Counted from the stretch's first letter, positions 34,341-43,946 are shown. The stretch is 64,000 nt of DNA from FEN-1279 sp964501535 (GCA_964501535.1 CAZCSV010000001.1:248001-312000), one strand, 5' to 3'. Program-made: numbers and translations. Notes: generated by a model not told the origin, from the sequence alone.

Positions 34341-35690
34341 ATGTCAGAAGAACAAATTAAACTAAAACCCGTTGTATCTAATGCCAAGAAGAAAAAGGCT
34401 AGGAAAAAAAGATTATTATGGATTATTATTATTTCCGTAATATTGTTGATAGTTATTTCGGTCGTTGTATCGAGTAAAAAAGAAAAACTTATTGAAGTCC
34501 AGACCGAAAAAGTCTCAAGACAAAATATTACTCAGCTCGTTACCGCTACCGGTAAAATACAGTCCGAAACTAAAGTCAATATCAGCGCCGAAATCAGCGG
34601 AGAAATTACCGACCTTCCCTTTAAAGAAGGAGATGAAGTTAAAAAAGGGGACTTGGTTGTTAAAATAAAACCCGATGCCTATTACCCCCAGTTGAAACAA
34701 CAAAGTGCTTCCGTTAAAGTGCAGGAAAGTAACCTTAAAACTCAGGAAGTGAATCTGAAAAAATATCAGCTTGAACTGAATAGAATTAAGGAATTGAATA
34801 GCAAAGGACTTGCTTCTACTAGCGACCTTGAAACCGCCCAGGCTAACGTCGATATGACGCTTGCTCAGATGAACTCTGTCAGAGCTCAGATAAACCAGCA
34901 AAAAGCAGCCTTGTCCTCCGTTGAATATGATTTGTCGAAAACTACTATCTATGCTCCTATGTCTGGTACCGTTACACAACTCAATAATGAAAAAGGTGAA
35001 AAAGTCCTTGGTACGAGCTTTAATATCGGTAGCCAGATATTGACAATTTCTGATTTGTCTAAAATGGAAGCTCAGGTGGAAGTGGGCGAAACGGATGTCA
35101 GTATGATTAGTATCGGAGATACTGCAAGAATTCAGGTCGATGCATTCACAGAACAGATTTTCAATGGCGTCGTCTATGAAATAGCTAATTCTGCTACTAC
35201 TAAAAGCTCAGGTACTCAGGAAGAAGTCGTGAATTTTATAGTTAAAATAAGAATCCAAAACGAAGGCTTCGATTTGAGACCCGGTATGAGCTGTACCGTC
35301 GATATAGAAGTCGAAAAAAAGGAAAACGTTCTTGCCGTGCCTATTCAGTCCGTTACAACAAGAGATAATGACAGCATATCCTCGCTGAAAGAAATTGAAA
35401 ATAAAGGAGATAATTCGGAAAATGTACTGACCAGTAAAGACCAGCAGAAAACTACGAAAAAAATTAAAACCAGAGAAGTCGTGTTCGTTGTCGAAAATGG
35501 CATGGCTAAAACTAAAGAAGTTAAATCGGGTATAAGTAACGATACCTATATCGAAATTAAAGAAGGCCTCGAGGAAGGCCTGGAAGTTGTCAAGGGCAGC
35601 TTTAAAGCTATTAATAAAGAACTTGAGGATGGCTCGAAAGTGAAAATTGATAACGAAAAGAAGAAAAAAATATCTAAAGATAAAGAATAA
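34341..35690 (+). CDS. Periplasmic adaptor protein (MacA/HlyD family)
   Basis: Membrane-fusion protein of 449 residues that links the inner-membrane ABC exporter to TolC. A Lys-rich cytoplasmic start precedes one membrane helix (about residues 24-45); then come the lipoyl-like half motif TGKIQSETKVNISAEISGEI, a coiled-coil hairpin (about 120-200), the second lipoyl part TTIYAPMSGTVTQLN and a beta-barrel domain (GDTARIQVDAF). The C-terminus is a Lys-rich tail (KKKKISKDKE). It shares one nt with the ATPase gene downstream (TAATG). Confidence 0.92.
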   Translation: MSEEQIKLKPVVSNAKKKKARKKRLLWIIIISVILLIVISVVVSSKKEKLIEVQTEKVSRQNITQLVTATGKIQSETKVNISAEISGEITDLPFKEGDEVKKGDLVVKIKPDAYYPQLKQQSASVKVQESNLKTQEVNLKKYQLELNRIKELNSKGLASTSDLETAQANVDMTLAQMNSVRAQINQQKAALSSVEYDLSKTTIYAPMSGTVTQLNNEKGEKVLGTSFNIGSQILTISDLSKMEAQVEVGETDVSMISIGDTARIQVDAFTEQIFNGVVYEIANSATTKSSGTQEEVVNFIVKIRIQNEGFDLRPGMSCTVDIEVEKKENVLAVPIQSVTTRDNDSISSLKEIENKGDNSENVLTSKDQQKTTKKIKTREVVFVVENGMAKTKEVKSGISNDTYIEIKEGLEEGLEVVKGSFKAINKELEDGSKVKIDNEKKKKISKDKE

Positions 35691-36376
35691 TGAGTAACCT
35701 TATTGAAATTAAGAAAATTACGAAAATCTATGAAATGGGCGATGAAAAATTGTATGCACTCAATGAAGTTGATTTGACTATTAAAAAAAATGAATATGTC
35801 GCGATTATGGGTCCCTCCGGCTCGGGAAAGTCTACTCTTATGAATATTATCGGATGCCTTGATACACCTACCTCGGGCGAATACTTCCTCAACGGTAAGG
35901 ACGTACACGAAATGGATGATAATGAACTCGCTGAAATTAGAAATAAAGAAATCGGTTTCGTATTCCAGACTTTTAATCTGTTGCCAAGAAGTAATGCTCT
36001 GCATAATGTCGAGTTGCCCCTTGTATATTCCGGAATGTCCCGCGCGGAAAGACTTCGGAAAGCAGAAGAGGCGCTGATAAATGTCGGACTCGCCGATAGG
36101 ATGACTCATAAACCTAACGAACTCTCGGGCGGACAAAGACAAAGAGTCTCTGTCGCTAGAGCCCTTATTAATAATCCCTCGATTATTCTCGCTGATGAAC
36201 CTACTGGAAATCTGGATACTAAAACCGGCGAGGAAATTATGGAGCTCTTTAGAGAATTAAGTGTTAAAGGTAATACTATTATTATAGTTACTCACGAGGA
36301 GGATATCGCTAAACACGCTAATCGCATCGTGAAAATCAGAGATGGAATGATAGCTTCCGATACTAAAAAAAATTGA
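35690..36376 (+). CDS. ABC transporter ATPase (MacB/LolD type)
   Basis: Stand-alone nucleotide-binding subunit of 228 residues. Walker A GPSGSGKST (about 40-48), Q-loop FVFQTFNLLP, signature LSGGQRQRVSVARAL (about 144-158), Walker B IILADEPTGNLDT and H-loop VTHE are all present. The TG(E)(K)L-type family is the MacB/LolD/FtsE class. It overlaps the adaptor gene by 1 nt, and the first permease starts 5 nt after it. The substrate is unknown; the class exports macrolides, peptides or lipoproteins. Confidence 0.95.
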   Translation: MSNLIEIKKITKIYEMGDEKLYALNEVDLTIKKNEYVAIMGPSGSGKSTLMNIIGCLDTPTSGEYFLNGKDVHEMDDNELAEIRNKEIGFVFQTFNLLPRSNALHNVELPLVYSGMSRAERLRKAEEALINVGLADRMTHKPNELSGGQRQRVSVARALINNPSIILADEPTGNLDTKTGEEIMELFRELSVKGNTIIIVTHEEDIAKHANRIVKIRDGMIASDTKKN

Positions 36377-36381
36377 TGTAA

Positions 36382-37608
36382 ATGAATTTATTTATCGAAA
36401 TAAAGGAAAGTATTATTATTGCCTATAAGGCAATCACGGCTCATAAAATGAGGTCTGTCCTTGCTACTCTCGGTATCGTTATCGGTATTACTGCAGTTAC
36501 GCTGATGCAAACCGCTATCGAAGGTATTAATATCGCTTTTGAAAAAAGTATTGCCTCTGTCGGGGCTGATGTTTTGTATGTTCAGAAATTCGAATGGTTC
36601 GGTACCGAAGATTTTGAATACTATAGAAACAGAAAAGATATCACTATGCAGAATTATGAATTCGTGAAAAGAAATTCCCAGACCGCGGAAGCTATGTGCC
36701 CTTCCGTTGGCACTATGAGAACCTTGCAATATGGAAACCTAAACCTTGAAAACGTCTTTGTTATCGGCTCGACGGATGAATATCAGAAAACCTTGGGAGT
36801 TAATATGGACGACGGAAGGTTCTTCTCTGCAAAAGAATCCGAGGGCGGTTACCCTGTGGTCGCAATCGGCATGGATATCAAAAATGCATTCTTCCCGAAT
36901 TCTAACCCTATCGGTAAGATTATTAAAGTCGGTACGTATACTTTTAAAATTGTCGGTGTTGTCGAAAAACAGGGAAGCCTGCTCGGACTTATAAGCCTTG
37001 ATAATAGAGTCATTATTCCGATTAATTGCTTCTTAAAACTGTTTGGAATAAGAAGAAGCCTCTCTATTAATGTTAAAGCTTATGATGTGAAATCTCTCGA
37101 TGAAACTAAAGAAGAAATTACTTCGATTATGAGAAAAGCTAGAAAAATTCCTTTCGGTGGAAAGGATGATTTTGGTATCAATCAGCAGTCTGCTTTCCGG
37201 GATACTTATGACCAGCTGACTTCTTTAATTAAAATTATTGGCTTGCTGATTACTTCACTCTCACTGATTGTCGGCTCGGTCGGTATCGCAAATATTATGT
37301 TCGTGTCGGTTAAAGAGAGAACCAGGGAAATCGGAATCCGGAAGGCAATTGGCGCACGAAAAAGAACTATACTCCTGCAGTTCTTAATCGAATCTTCGAT
37401 TATTTGCCTGCTCGGGGGAATTATAGGTCTTATGATTGCTTTCCCTATCAGCCTTTTGATAGATGCAACCGTTCTGCCTACTTCTATGCCGTTGTGGGTC
37501 GTGTTCCTTGGACTTTTTATTTCCTTGATGTTTGGTGTGCTCGCAGGATTCTTCCCTGCTTTTAATGCAGCTAAAATGGACCCTGTTGATTCTTTAAGAT
37601 ATGAATAA
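36382..37608 (+). CDS. ABC transporter permease, MacB/FtsX family (first of two)
   Basis: A 408-residue permease with one N-terminal membrane helix, a large periplasmic MacB-type domain (about 45-270) and three C-terminal helices of the FtsX domain. MSVKERTREIGIRKAIGARKRTIL marks the coupling helix region and the C-terminus FPAFNAAKMDPVDSLRYE is typical. MacB normally fuses ATPase and permease; here they are split. A second, similar permease follows 12 nt downstream, so the transporter is probably a heterodimer. Confidence 0.92.
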   Translation: MNLFIEIKESIIIAYKAITAHKMRSVLATLGIVIGITAVTLMQTAIEGINIAFEKSIASVGADVLYVQKFEWFGTEDFEYYRNRKDITMQNYEFVKRNSQTAEAMCPSVGTMRTLQYGNLNLENVFVIGSTDEYQKTLGVNMDDGRFFSAKESEGGYPVVAIGMDIKNAFFPNSNPIGKIIKVGTYTFKIVGVVEKQGSLLGLISLDNRVIIPINCFLKLFGIRRSLSINVKAYDVKSLDETKEEITSIMRKARKIPFGGKDDFGINQQSAFRDTYDQLTSLIKIIGLLITSLSLIVGSVGIANIMFVSVKERTREIGIRKAIGARKRTILLQFLIESSIICLLGGIIGLMIAFPISLLIDATVLPTSMPLWVVFLGLFISLMFGVLAGFFPAFNAAKMDPVDSLRYE

Positions 37609-37620
37609 ATAAAAAATACT

Positions 37621-38853
37621 ATGCTTTTTGGCGAAACTATAAAATTATCGGTTAATACAATTAAGAGTAATAGGCTCAGAGCCGTTCTTACCCTCGCTGG
37701 TATTACTATCGGTGTCTTTTCTATTATTGCTATTATGACTCTGCTCGATGCACTCCAGTCCGGTATTGAAGGAGGCTTGAGCCAGCTCGGTAGCAATACT
37801 TTCCAGATTCAGAAATTTCCAGCTATTCAAATGGGAGGTCCTGGCGCTATGAAAAAATATAGAAACCGACCGGATATCACTTATGAGCAGGGCTTGAGAT
37901 TAATCGAAAAAGCTACCGTTTATAAATATATTTCCCTCGAATACTGGAGAGGCGCTAAGATTTTTAAAACCGATAGATATACTACAAATCCGAATATGCA
38001 GCTCTGTGGTACGAATCCCGATTTCCTTCCCTGTAATAACTATGTCATTAAAGAGGGAAGAGGATTCACAGCAAATGAACTGAACTCATCCGCCGATGTC
38101 GCTATTATAGGTATGGAAGTCGTTAATAAACTTTTCCCTAAAGAAAATCCGCTCGGCAAAAAAATTGTCCTCGATAAAAATGAATTTACCGTTATAGGTG
38201 TTCTCGAAGGTAAAGGCGAAAGTTTCGGGCAAAGCCAGGACGGAATCGCCTTGATACCTATTACGAGAATGCAGGAAATATACGGTAAGGCGGATAGGTC
38301 GATACATATCGCTGTTCAGGCGCCTAGTAAAGCCAGATATGACGAATGTGTCGAAAATATCGTCAGCGTTATGAGAATTATTCGCGGATGTAAACCTGGC
38401 GAAGAAAATAATTTCGAAATTTTTTCGAATGACTCACTTATTAGCACCGTGAATAATTTCACGAAGTATTTTAAATATGGCGCCGGTTTTATTTCTTTTA
38501 TTGCACTGCTTGCCGCCGGTATCGGTATTATGAATATTATGCTCGTCTCCGTTACCGAACGTACTAGGGAAATCGGAATAAGAAAAGCTATCGGGGCAAA
38601 GAAAAGAAATATTCTGAACCAGTTCCTTGTCGAGGCTATTATACTCTGCCAGATTGGCGGAATCGCAGGAATCGTTTTGGGTATTTTTACGGGTAACCTC
38701 TTGGGTATCTATTTGAAAACCAACGTGGTCATACCCGTTGACTGGGTTTTTATCGGATTATTGATTTGCATGATTGTGGGAATTATCTTCGGCGTGTATC
38801 CGGCTTATAAAGCCGCTAAGCTTAATCCTATCGACGCTCTCAGATATGAGTAA
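37621..38853 (+). CDS. ABC transporter permease, MacB/FtsX family (second of two)
   Basis: A 410-residue paralogue of the preceding permease: N-terminal helix, periplasmic MacB-like domain and three FtsX helices, ending FGVYPAYKAAKLNPIDALRYE. The coupling-helix segment VTERTREIGIRKAIGAKKRNILNQF is conserved. Its 3' end overlaps the convergent phosphotransferase gene by 14 nt (38840-38853). It is the last gene of the TolC-adaptor-ATPase-permease-permease operon. Confidence 0.92.
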   Translation: MLFGETIKLSVNTIKSNRLRAVLTLAGITIGVFSIIAIMTLLDALQSGIEGGLSQLGSNTFQIQKFPAIQMGGPGAMKKYRNRPDITYEQGLRLIEKATVYKYISLEYWRGAKIFKTDRYTTNPNMQLCGTNPDFLPCNNYVIKEGRGFTANELNSSADVAIIGMEVVNKLFPKENPLGKKIVLDKNEFTVIGVLEGKGESFGQSQDGIALIPITRMQEIYGKADRSIHIAVQAPSKARYDECVENIVSVMRIIRGCKPGEENNFEIFSNDSLISTVNNFTKYFKYGAGFISFIALLAAGIGIMNIMLVSVTERTREIGIRKAIGAKKRNILNQFLVEAIILCQIGGIAGIVLGIFTGNLLGIYLKTNVVIPVDWVFIGLLICMIVGIIFGVYPAYKAAKLNPIDALRYE

Positions 38854-39853
38854 ACTTTGATTTATTATTCGAAATCTCCTCTGCAAAATCCCTTATTATG
38901 CTGTTTCTCAGTTTTTTCTTTATCTCGGCAATGTTTCTTCTCGCTTTGTCCATTTTCTTGAAAACACTTCTGTCTTTTTTCTTCTCGTATAAAAATCCGT
39001 AACTCCCCAGAATCTGTAATAACCTTATTAATGCAAAATAATAAAATGATGCTCTGTATCTTTTTGTACTTATTTTTACTTGCTTCGATATTTCCCCGAT
39101 ATAGAAATTCAATAATTTGTCCCTCGTGTCTTCCTCCAGCTCTATGCTCCCTGAAAATAAAAATGATGCCGCGTCATATTGCATCGGTCCCTTTCTCCCT
39201 GATTGGTAGTCTATGTAATGTAGTGCCCCTTCTTTCAGCATTATGTTCCTTGGCTGAAAATCCCTGTACATAAAAAATAATCTCTTTTCTTTTTTAAGCT
39301 CCCTGTAAATTTCATTCCTTATTTTCCTGATTCTTCTGTCCGTAAATTTCAATCCTGTCAATTTTCTTAAATAGTAATTGTTGAATTTGTTGAAATCGAA
39401 ATATATTTGCCTCCTGCTAAATTCCCTTGTCTCGTAACAATGCCTGTAGTTTATTGCCTCGCTCCCTCTGGTCTGTATTATAGCAAGGTCTGATAACGAC
39501 TTCCTGTAAAGCCGCATCTTTTCTTCCTTCGTTACCTTTTTGTCCTTTACTATGTCGTATAAAGACTTGTCTCCCGCAAATTCTTCCGTGTAATATTCTC
39601 CGTCCTCCGATACCGAATATATCTCGGGTACTTTTATCCCGCACTTCTTTAATGACTTCGAAAACTCGATGAATGCCTTGTTCTCCCTTAGTTTCTCGTT
39701 GTGTACCCCTATGCAGACGTAATTTCTCGAACTGATTTTATATACTGTCCTGTCGGATACTCCGCCCTTTATTCTCCTTATGCTCTCCGCCTTTTCGAAA
39801 AAATTTTCCTGAAATAATTTCTTTAATCTGTCTTCTATCGCTTTTATTGTCAT
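38840..39853 (-). CDS. Aminoglycoside phosphotransferase-family kinase (AmgK-like)
   Basis: A 337-residue APH-fold kinase. The N-lobe shows RRIKGGVSDRTVYKI; the catalytic loop is FMYRDFQPRNIML (Asp and Asn kept, Tyr in place of the usual His), followed by the metal-binding IDYQSGRKGPMQYDAASFL. This form resembles Bacteroidota relatives of AmgK, which phosphorylates the anomeric carbon of MurNAc/GlcNAc in cell-wall recycling; that role is inference. The 5' end overlaps the epimerase gene by 4 nt (ATGA) and the 3' end overlaps the convergent permease gene by 14 nt. Confidence 0.8.
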   Translation of the reverse strand: MTIKAIEDRLKKLFQENFFEKAESIRRIKGGVSDRTVYKISSRNYVCIGVHNEKLRENKAFIEFSKSLKKCGIKVPEIYSVSEDGEYYTEEFAGDKSLYDIVKDKKVTKEEKMRLYRKSLSDLAIIQTRGSEAINYRHCYETREFSRRQIYFDFNKFNNYYLRKLTGLKFTDRRIRKIRNEIYRELKKEKRLFFMYRDFQPRNIMLKEGALHYIDYQSGRKGPMQYDAASFLFSGSIELEEDTRDKLLNFYIGEISKQVKISTKRYRASFYYFALIRLLQILGSYGFLYEKKKDRSVFKKMDKARRNIAEIKKKLRNSIIRDFAEEISNNKSKFTHI

Positions 39854-40779
39854 TTCGCTTTTAATAAATTTTCTAATGCATCTCTTATATTTTCATATCG
39901 GAATTTAAATCCGCTTTTTAATGCCTTCTCGGGAATTACTTTCCTTCCCGTTGTTAAATATTCCGCAAATTCTCCAACAACTGCTCTTAAAACAAATCCC
40001 GGTATCGGAAAATATGACGGACGATTCATCGCTCTGCCTATCTCTTTGCTGAATTCCTTGTTGCTGACCGGCTCGGGGGATGTGCAGTTTATTGCTCCCC
40101 TTATATTAACGTTTTCCATTGAAAAAATTATCAGTCTGACCATGTCGTCTGCGTGTATCCACGATACCCATTGCCTGCCGTTTCCCTGATAACCCCCTGC
40201 GAAAAATTTAAAAGGCAATAAAAGTTTTTTCAAAGCTCCCTCGCTCTTGTCGAGTACTATACCTGTTCTGAGCGTAATCACACGGACTCCGTGTTTCTCC
40301 GCCACTAATGCCTCTTTCTCCCAGTCGATGCATATCTTTGCGAGAAAATCATCACCGCCCTTGAATTCCTCACTCGTTACATCCTCTCCCGACTTTCCGT
40401 AATATCCCGTCGCAGAACTGTTAATCAGACATTTTGGCTTTGTAACCGTTTTAGATACCGCTTCCGTAATCTTCTTAGTCGTGTTTATTCTGCTGTCGTA
40501 TAAAATTCTTTTGTATTCTTTGTTCCACCTTTTACCCCCGATTGATGCACCTGCAAGGTTTATTACTGCATTACAACCATCGATGTACCCTGCTATATCA
40601 TCTGAGGGAAAAGTATAATCCCATTTCACAAAATTTACCGAATCGCTTTTTATTTTATTCCTTGCCGCTTCGGTGTTCCTTGTGAATATTGTAATATAGT
40701 ATCCCTTTTTAATTAATTCGGAAATTAATTTTTTCCCGATTAATCCTGTCGCACCCGATATCACTATTCTTTTTTCCAA
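39850..40779 (-). CDS. TIGR01777-family NAD(P)-dependent epimerase
   Basis: Short-chain dehydrogenase-like protein of 309 residues. The dinucleotide loop GATGLIGKKLISEL is at residues 9-22, NLAGASIGGKRWN is at about residue 74, and the active-site region INSSATGYYGKSGED contains Ser and Tyr-x3-Lys-like residues. The C-terminal DUF1731 part ends with GFKFRYENIRDALENLL. The start is a TTG (complement at 40779). The substrate is unknown; homologues are SulA/YfcH-like proteins. It is translationally coupled to the downstream kinase gene by a 4-nt overlap. Confidence 0.88.
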   Translation of the reverse strand: MEKRIVISGATGLIGKKLISELIKKGYYITIFTRNTEAARNKIKSDSVNFVKWDYTFPSDDIAGYIDGCNAVINLAGASIGGKRWNKEYKRILYDSRINTTKKITEAVSKTVTKPKCLINSSATGYYGKSGEDVTSEEFKGGDDFLAKICIDWEKEALVAEKHGVRVITLRTGIVLDKSEGALKKLLLPFKFFAGGYQGNGRQWVSWIHADDMVRLIIFSMENVNIRGAINCTSPEPVSNKEFSKEIGRAMNRPSYFPIPGFVLRAVVGEFAEYLTTGRKVIPEKALKSGFKFRYENIRDALENLLKAK

Positions 40780-40885
40780 TATCTCGTTTTTATCGAAAAT
40801 AACATTTTAAAATCTTTCATTCTATTTATTAACACGTTCATATTTTTTGTATTTCTAATTAATAATATATGCTATATAATTATTT

Positions 40886-41734
40886 ATGACTCTTGAAAAT
40901 GCTTATAATAAATGCAGGGAAATTGCTCTGAAACATTACGAAAATTTTCCCGTCGGCTCTTTATTGTTTCCTGAAAAAAATCGGAAATATGTCTATAGCA
41001 TCTATGCCTTCGCTAGAACTGCCGACGATATCGCGGATTCGGATGTGCTGAGCGTGAATGAGAAATTAAACGCCTTGAATGATATGTGGAGGAAATTGGA
41101 GATTATTGAGAATAATGAAGTCGCTGATGATTGTATTTTCTTCGCTCTGTCTGATACTGTTAAATCGCTTAAAATTCCCGTAATTGAATTCAAAAACCTC
41201 CTCACAGCCTTTAAACAGGATTCCGTTAAACAAAAATATGATAAATTCAGCGAACTGCTCGATTATTCCAAATATTCGGCTAATCCCGTCGGTCACCTTG
41301 TCCTTTATGTATCGGGATTAAAAGATAAGCATTTGTTCGACTTATCGGATAATATCTGTACAGCATTACAGCTTACAAATTTCTGGCAGGATGTGTCCGT
41401 GGACTTGAAAATGGGTAGAGTCTATATCCCTGAAGAAGAAATGGAAAAATATAATTATAATTATGAACTTTTATTTCAGAGGAAAGAAAATAATGATTTT
41501 ATTACATTAATGAAATCTCTTGTTAATAGAACAAAATTAATTTTAAAAGAGGGTATTACACTCGAAAATGAGTTAACGGGAAGATTAAAATATGAATTCA
41601 GAACTATATACAGGGGTGGAATGAAAATATTGAAAAAAATTGAAGATATTCATTATCGCGTCCTGTCCGAAAGAGTCAGTATAAAAACATCTGAAAAAAT
41701 CCTCTTGTTCTCTAAGATATTTAATAAATTATGA
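40886..41734 (+). CDS. hpnC: Squalene synthase HpnC (hydroxysqualene-forming)
   Basis: Squalene/phytoene synthase-family prenyltransferase of 282 residues. In the three-step HpnCDE route HpnC converts presqualene diphosphate to hydroxysqualene. The family segment HYENFPVGSLLFP (about 18-30) and the first Asp-rich motif ARTADDIADSD (about 45-55) mark it as HpnC-like; the second motif is FWQDVSVDLKMGRVYIP. It overlaps hpnD by 4 nt (ATGA). Divergent from the TIGR01777 gene; the 106-bp spacer holds both promoters. Confidence 0.92.
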   Translation: MTLENAYNKCREIALKHYENFPVGSLLFPEKNRKYVYSIYAFARTADDIADSDVLSVNEKLNALNDMWRKLEIIENNEVADDCIFFALSDTVKSLKIPVIEFKNLLTAFKQDSVKQKYDKFSELLDYSKYSANPVGHLVLYVSGLKDKHLFDLSDNICTALQLTNFWQDVSVDLKMGRVYIPEEEMEKYNYNYELLFQRKENNDFITLMKSLVNRTKLILKEGITLENELTGRLKYEFRTIYRGGMKILKKIEDIHYRVLSERVSIKTSEKILLFSKIFNKL

Positions 41735-42600
41735 AAAAAACATTTGATATTGTCAGCGATAGTGCAAGACAGATTGTTAAAAAAAGTAAAACAAATTTTC
41801 TGTATTCAACTATCTTCCTTGACGCCGAAAAACAGGAAGCCCTGAAAATTATTTATTCTTATTGCAAGCATTCCGACGATATCGTGGACGATGAACATGC
41901 GGATTTGATGACTAAGAAAAAACATCTCGAGGAATGGAAAAATGAATTTAAATCCTCGCTGGATGCTGGCTCGCGTATTAAAATCCTGAATGACCTGAAA
42001 CTGGTTATTGATAGATTTAATATATCCCCGCAAATCTTTCTCGATTTGCTGAAAGGTATGGAAATGGACCTTGAGAAAACAAGATATAATACTTTCGATG
42101 AACTTAAACAGTATTGCTATTATGCGGCTTCTACCGTCGGATTGATGACTATCGAGGTGTTTGGTTATCAGGATAATGCAATTAAAGAATATGCCGTGAA
42201 TCTCGGTATCGCACTCCAGCTTACCAATATTCTCAGGGATGTGAAAAAAGATGCCTCTAAAGGCAGAATCTATCTTCCCATCGAAAACCTCGAAAAATAT
42301 AACTACTCCGAAAGGGAGTTGTTGGATTCCGTGTATAATGAAAAATTCTGTAATCTGATGAAATATCAGTGCGAAGTGGCAAGGTCTTTCTATAAAAAAG
42401 CCGACTCCTATCTGGTGAGAAGTGAGAAAAACAGAATGATGTCCGCACGGATTATGGAGCATATTTATTTTAAATTGCTGAAAAAAATCGAAAGGAAAAA
42501 ATTTAATGTCTATGCTAAACGCATTAAAATCTCGAAAATGAAAAAATTGTTCCTGGCTTATGGCGTTTGCCTGAAATATAAACTTCTTTATTGCAAATGA
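41731..42600 (+). CDS. hpnD: Presqualene diphosphate synthase HpnD
   Basis: Paralogue of hpnC (289 residues) that condenses two farnesyl diphosphates to presqualene diphosphate. Seen are KKSKTNFLYSTIFLDAEKQ near the N-terminus, the first Asp motif CKHSDDIVDDE (about 47-57), and the second motif NILRDVKKDASKGRIYLP (about 168-185). It overlaps hpnC by 4 nt, and hpnE begins 4 nt after its stop, so the three are one operon. Confidence 0.92.
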   Translation: MKKTFDIVSDSARQIVKKSKTNFLYSTIFLDAEKQEALKIIYSYCKHSDDIVDDEHADLMTKKKHLEEWKNEFKSSLDAGSRIKILNDLKLVIDRFNISPQIFLDLLKGMEMDLEKTRYNTFDELKQYCYYAASTVGLMTIEVFGYQDNAIKEYAVNLGIALQLTNILRDVKKDASKGRIYLPIENLEKYNYSERELLDSVYNEKFCNLMKYQCEVARSFYKKADSYLVRSEKNRMMSARIMEHIYFKLLKKIERKKFNVYAKRIKISKMKKLFLAYGVCLKYKLLYCK

Positions 42601-42604
42601 TATT

Positions 42605-43933
42605 ATGAGTAAATCTGTCTTCATTATTGGCGGTGGTCTGGCGGGTCTCGCTGCGGCGGTTTTTCTGAGTACCAAAAATTTTAATGTCACACTCTTTGAA
42701 TCGTCACCGAAATTCGGGGGAAGAACCTTTAGCTTCTATGATAATGAAAAAAATATATGGGTGGATAACGGCCAGCATATCCTCGCAGGATGGTATGAAA
42801 ATACATTTGAATATTTAAGAACTATCGGAACGATTGATAAACTCAAATTCACGGATAAATTAAAACTCGGTTTCCTTGATAAACAAAAAAGAAGATATCA
42901 TTTTAAATGCGGTGATTTACCCGGTGTTTTCGGTTTGCTGTGGGGGGCGTTTCGTTTCGGTGGATTTAATATAAAGGATAAAATTAAATTCCTTGAAGTA
43001 AGAAAATTGATAAATGAAAAAAGATTTCCTCTCGAATACCTTGTTAAAAAAAATGCCGGAGAATTGTTGAATGAAATCGGACAGACTGATAATTTGAAAA
43101 AGTTTTTCTGGAATCCGCTTATACTCGCATCGTTTAATGCTCTGCCTGAATATGTATCTGCGGATTTATTCGTTAATCTCGTTAAAAAAGCATCCGAATC
43201 GAAAAAAAATATGACTGTCGTTTTGTCCGATGCAAATTTGAACGATTTGTTCGTTAATGAAGCCGTTAAATACCTTAAGAATAATTACGTAACTATGAAT
43301 CTTAATACCCCTGTGTCAAAAATAAATATTGAGGGAAAATTCGTAAAAAGTATTGAAACCGCTGGCTCGAATGAAATATCCGCCGATTTTTATGTATGTA
43401 CCGTGCCGTATTTTTCAATTAATAAATTATTTGAAAAAAATAAAAATTCGCGATATATTTGTAAAACGGAACAACTGAAATCCTCGGCTATAATCTCTGT
43501 TCATATTTTCTTGAAGGAAGATTTTAATCCGGATTTCGAAAATAAAATGCTCGGACTCGTTGATACCTCCGTACAATGGATTTTCGTTAAAAGTAAAAGA
43601 CATTTGTGCCTCGTTATTAGTGCTTCGGATTTTATCGGAGGTAATCTGACGGATAAAAATGCAGATGAAATATTTAAAATTTGTATCGATGATTTGAAAT
43701 CCTGTCTGAATGTATTTGATGAAAAAAATGTTGTAGATTTTAGGGTGATAAAAGAAAAAAGAGCCACTTTCGTCCCTGAAACGGGATGTGAAAAATTCAG
43801 GCTGAAACAAAAAAGCGATATTGAGAATTTATTTTTTGGGGGAGATTGGACGGATACCGGATACCCTGCTACTATAGAGGGAGCGGTTAAAAGTGCTAAG
43901 GTTTGTTCCGAATTGATATTAAATAATTATTAA
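42605..43933 (+). CDS. hpnE: Hydroxysqualene dehydroxylase HpnE
   Basis: FAD-dependent amine oxidase-fold enzyme of 442 residues that reduces hydroxysqualene to squalene, the third step of the HpnCDE route. The FAD motif IIGGGLAGLAAAVFLSTKNFNVTLFE lies at residues 7-32; GGRTFSFYDNEKNIWVDNGQHIL follows, and FFGGDWTDTGYPATIEGAVKSA is the C-terminal FAD segment. No hopene cyclase or carotenoid gene is next to it. The giant activase gene begins 13 nt downstream. Confidence 0.92.
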   Translation: MSKSVFIIGGGLAGLAAAVFLSTKNFNVTLFESSPKFGGRTFSFYDNEKNIWVDNGQHILAGWYENTFEYLRTIGTIDKLKFTDKLKLGFLDKQKRRYHFKCGDLPGVFGLLWGAFRFGGFNIKDKIKFLEVRKLINEKRFPLEYLVKKNAGELLNEIGQTDNLKKFFWNPLILASFNALPEYVSADLFVNLVKKASESKKNMTVVLSDANLNDLFVNEAVKYLKNNYVTMNLNTPVSKINIEGKFVKSIETAGSNEISADFYVCTVPYFSINKLFEKNKNSRYICKTEQLKSSAIISVHIFLKEDFNPDFENKMLGLVDTSVQWIFVKSKRHLCLVISASDFIGGNLTDKNADEIFKICIDDLKSCLNVFDEKNVVDFRVIKEKRATFVPETGCEKFRLKQKSDIENLFFGGDWTDTGYPATIEGAVKSAKVCSELILNNY

Positions 43934-43946
43934 ATTGTCTGTAAAA

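Noticed and set aside
38840..39853. Aminoglycoside resistance gene
   Set aside because: The APH fold is shared by many kinases; the YRDFQPRN loop and gene order (next to an SDR epimerase) fit a cell-wall sugar kinase-like family better.
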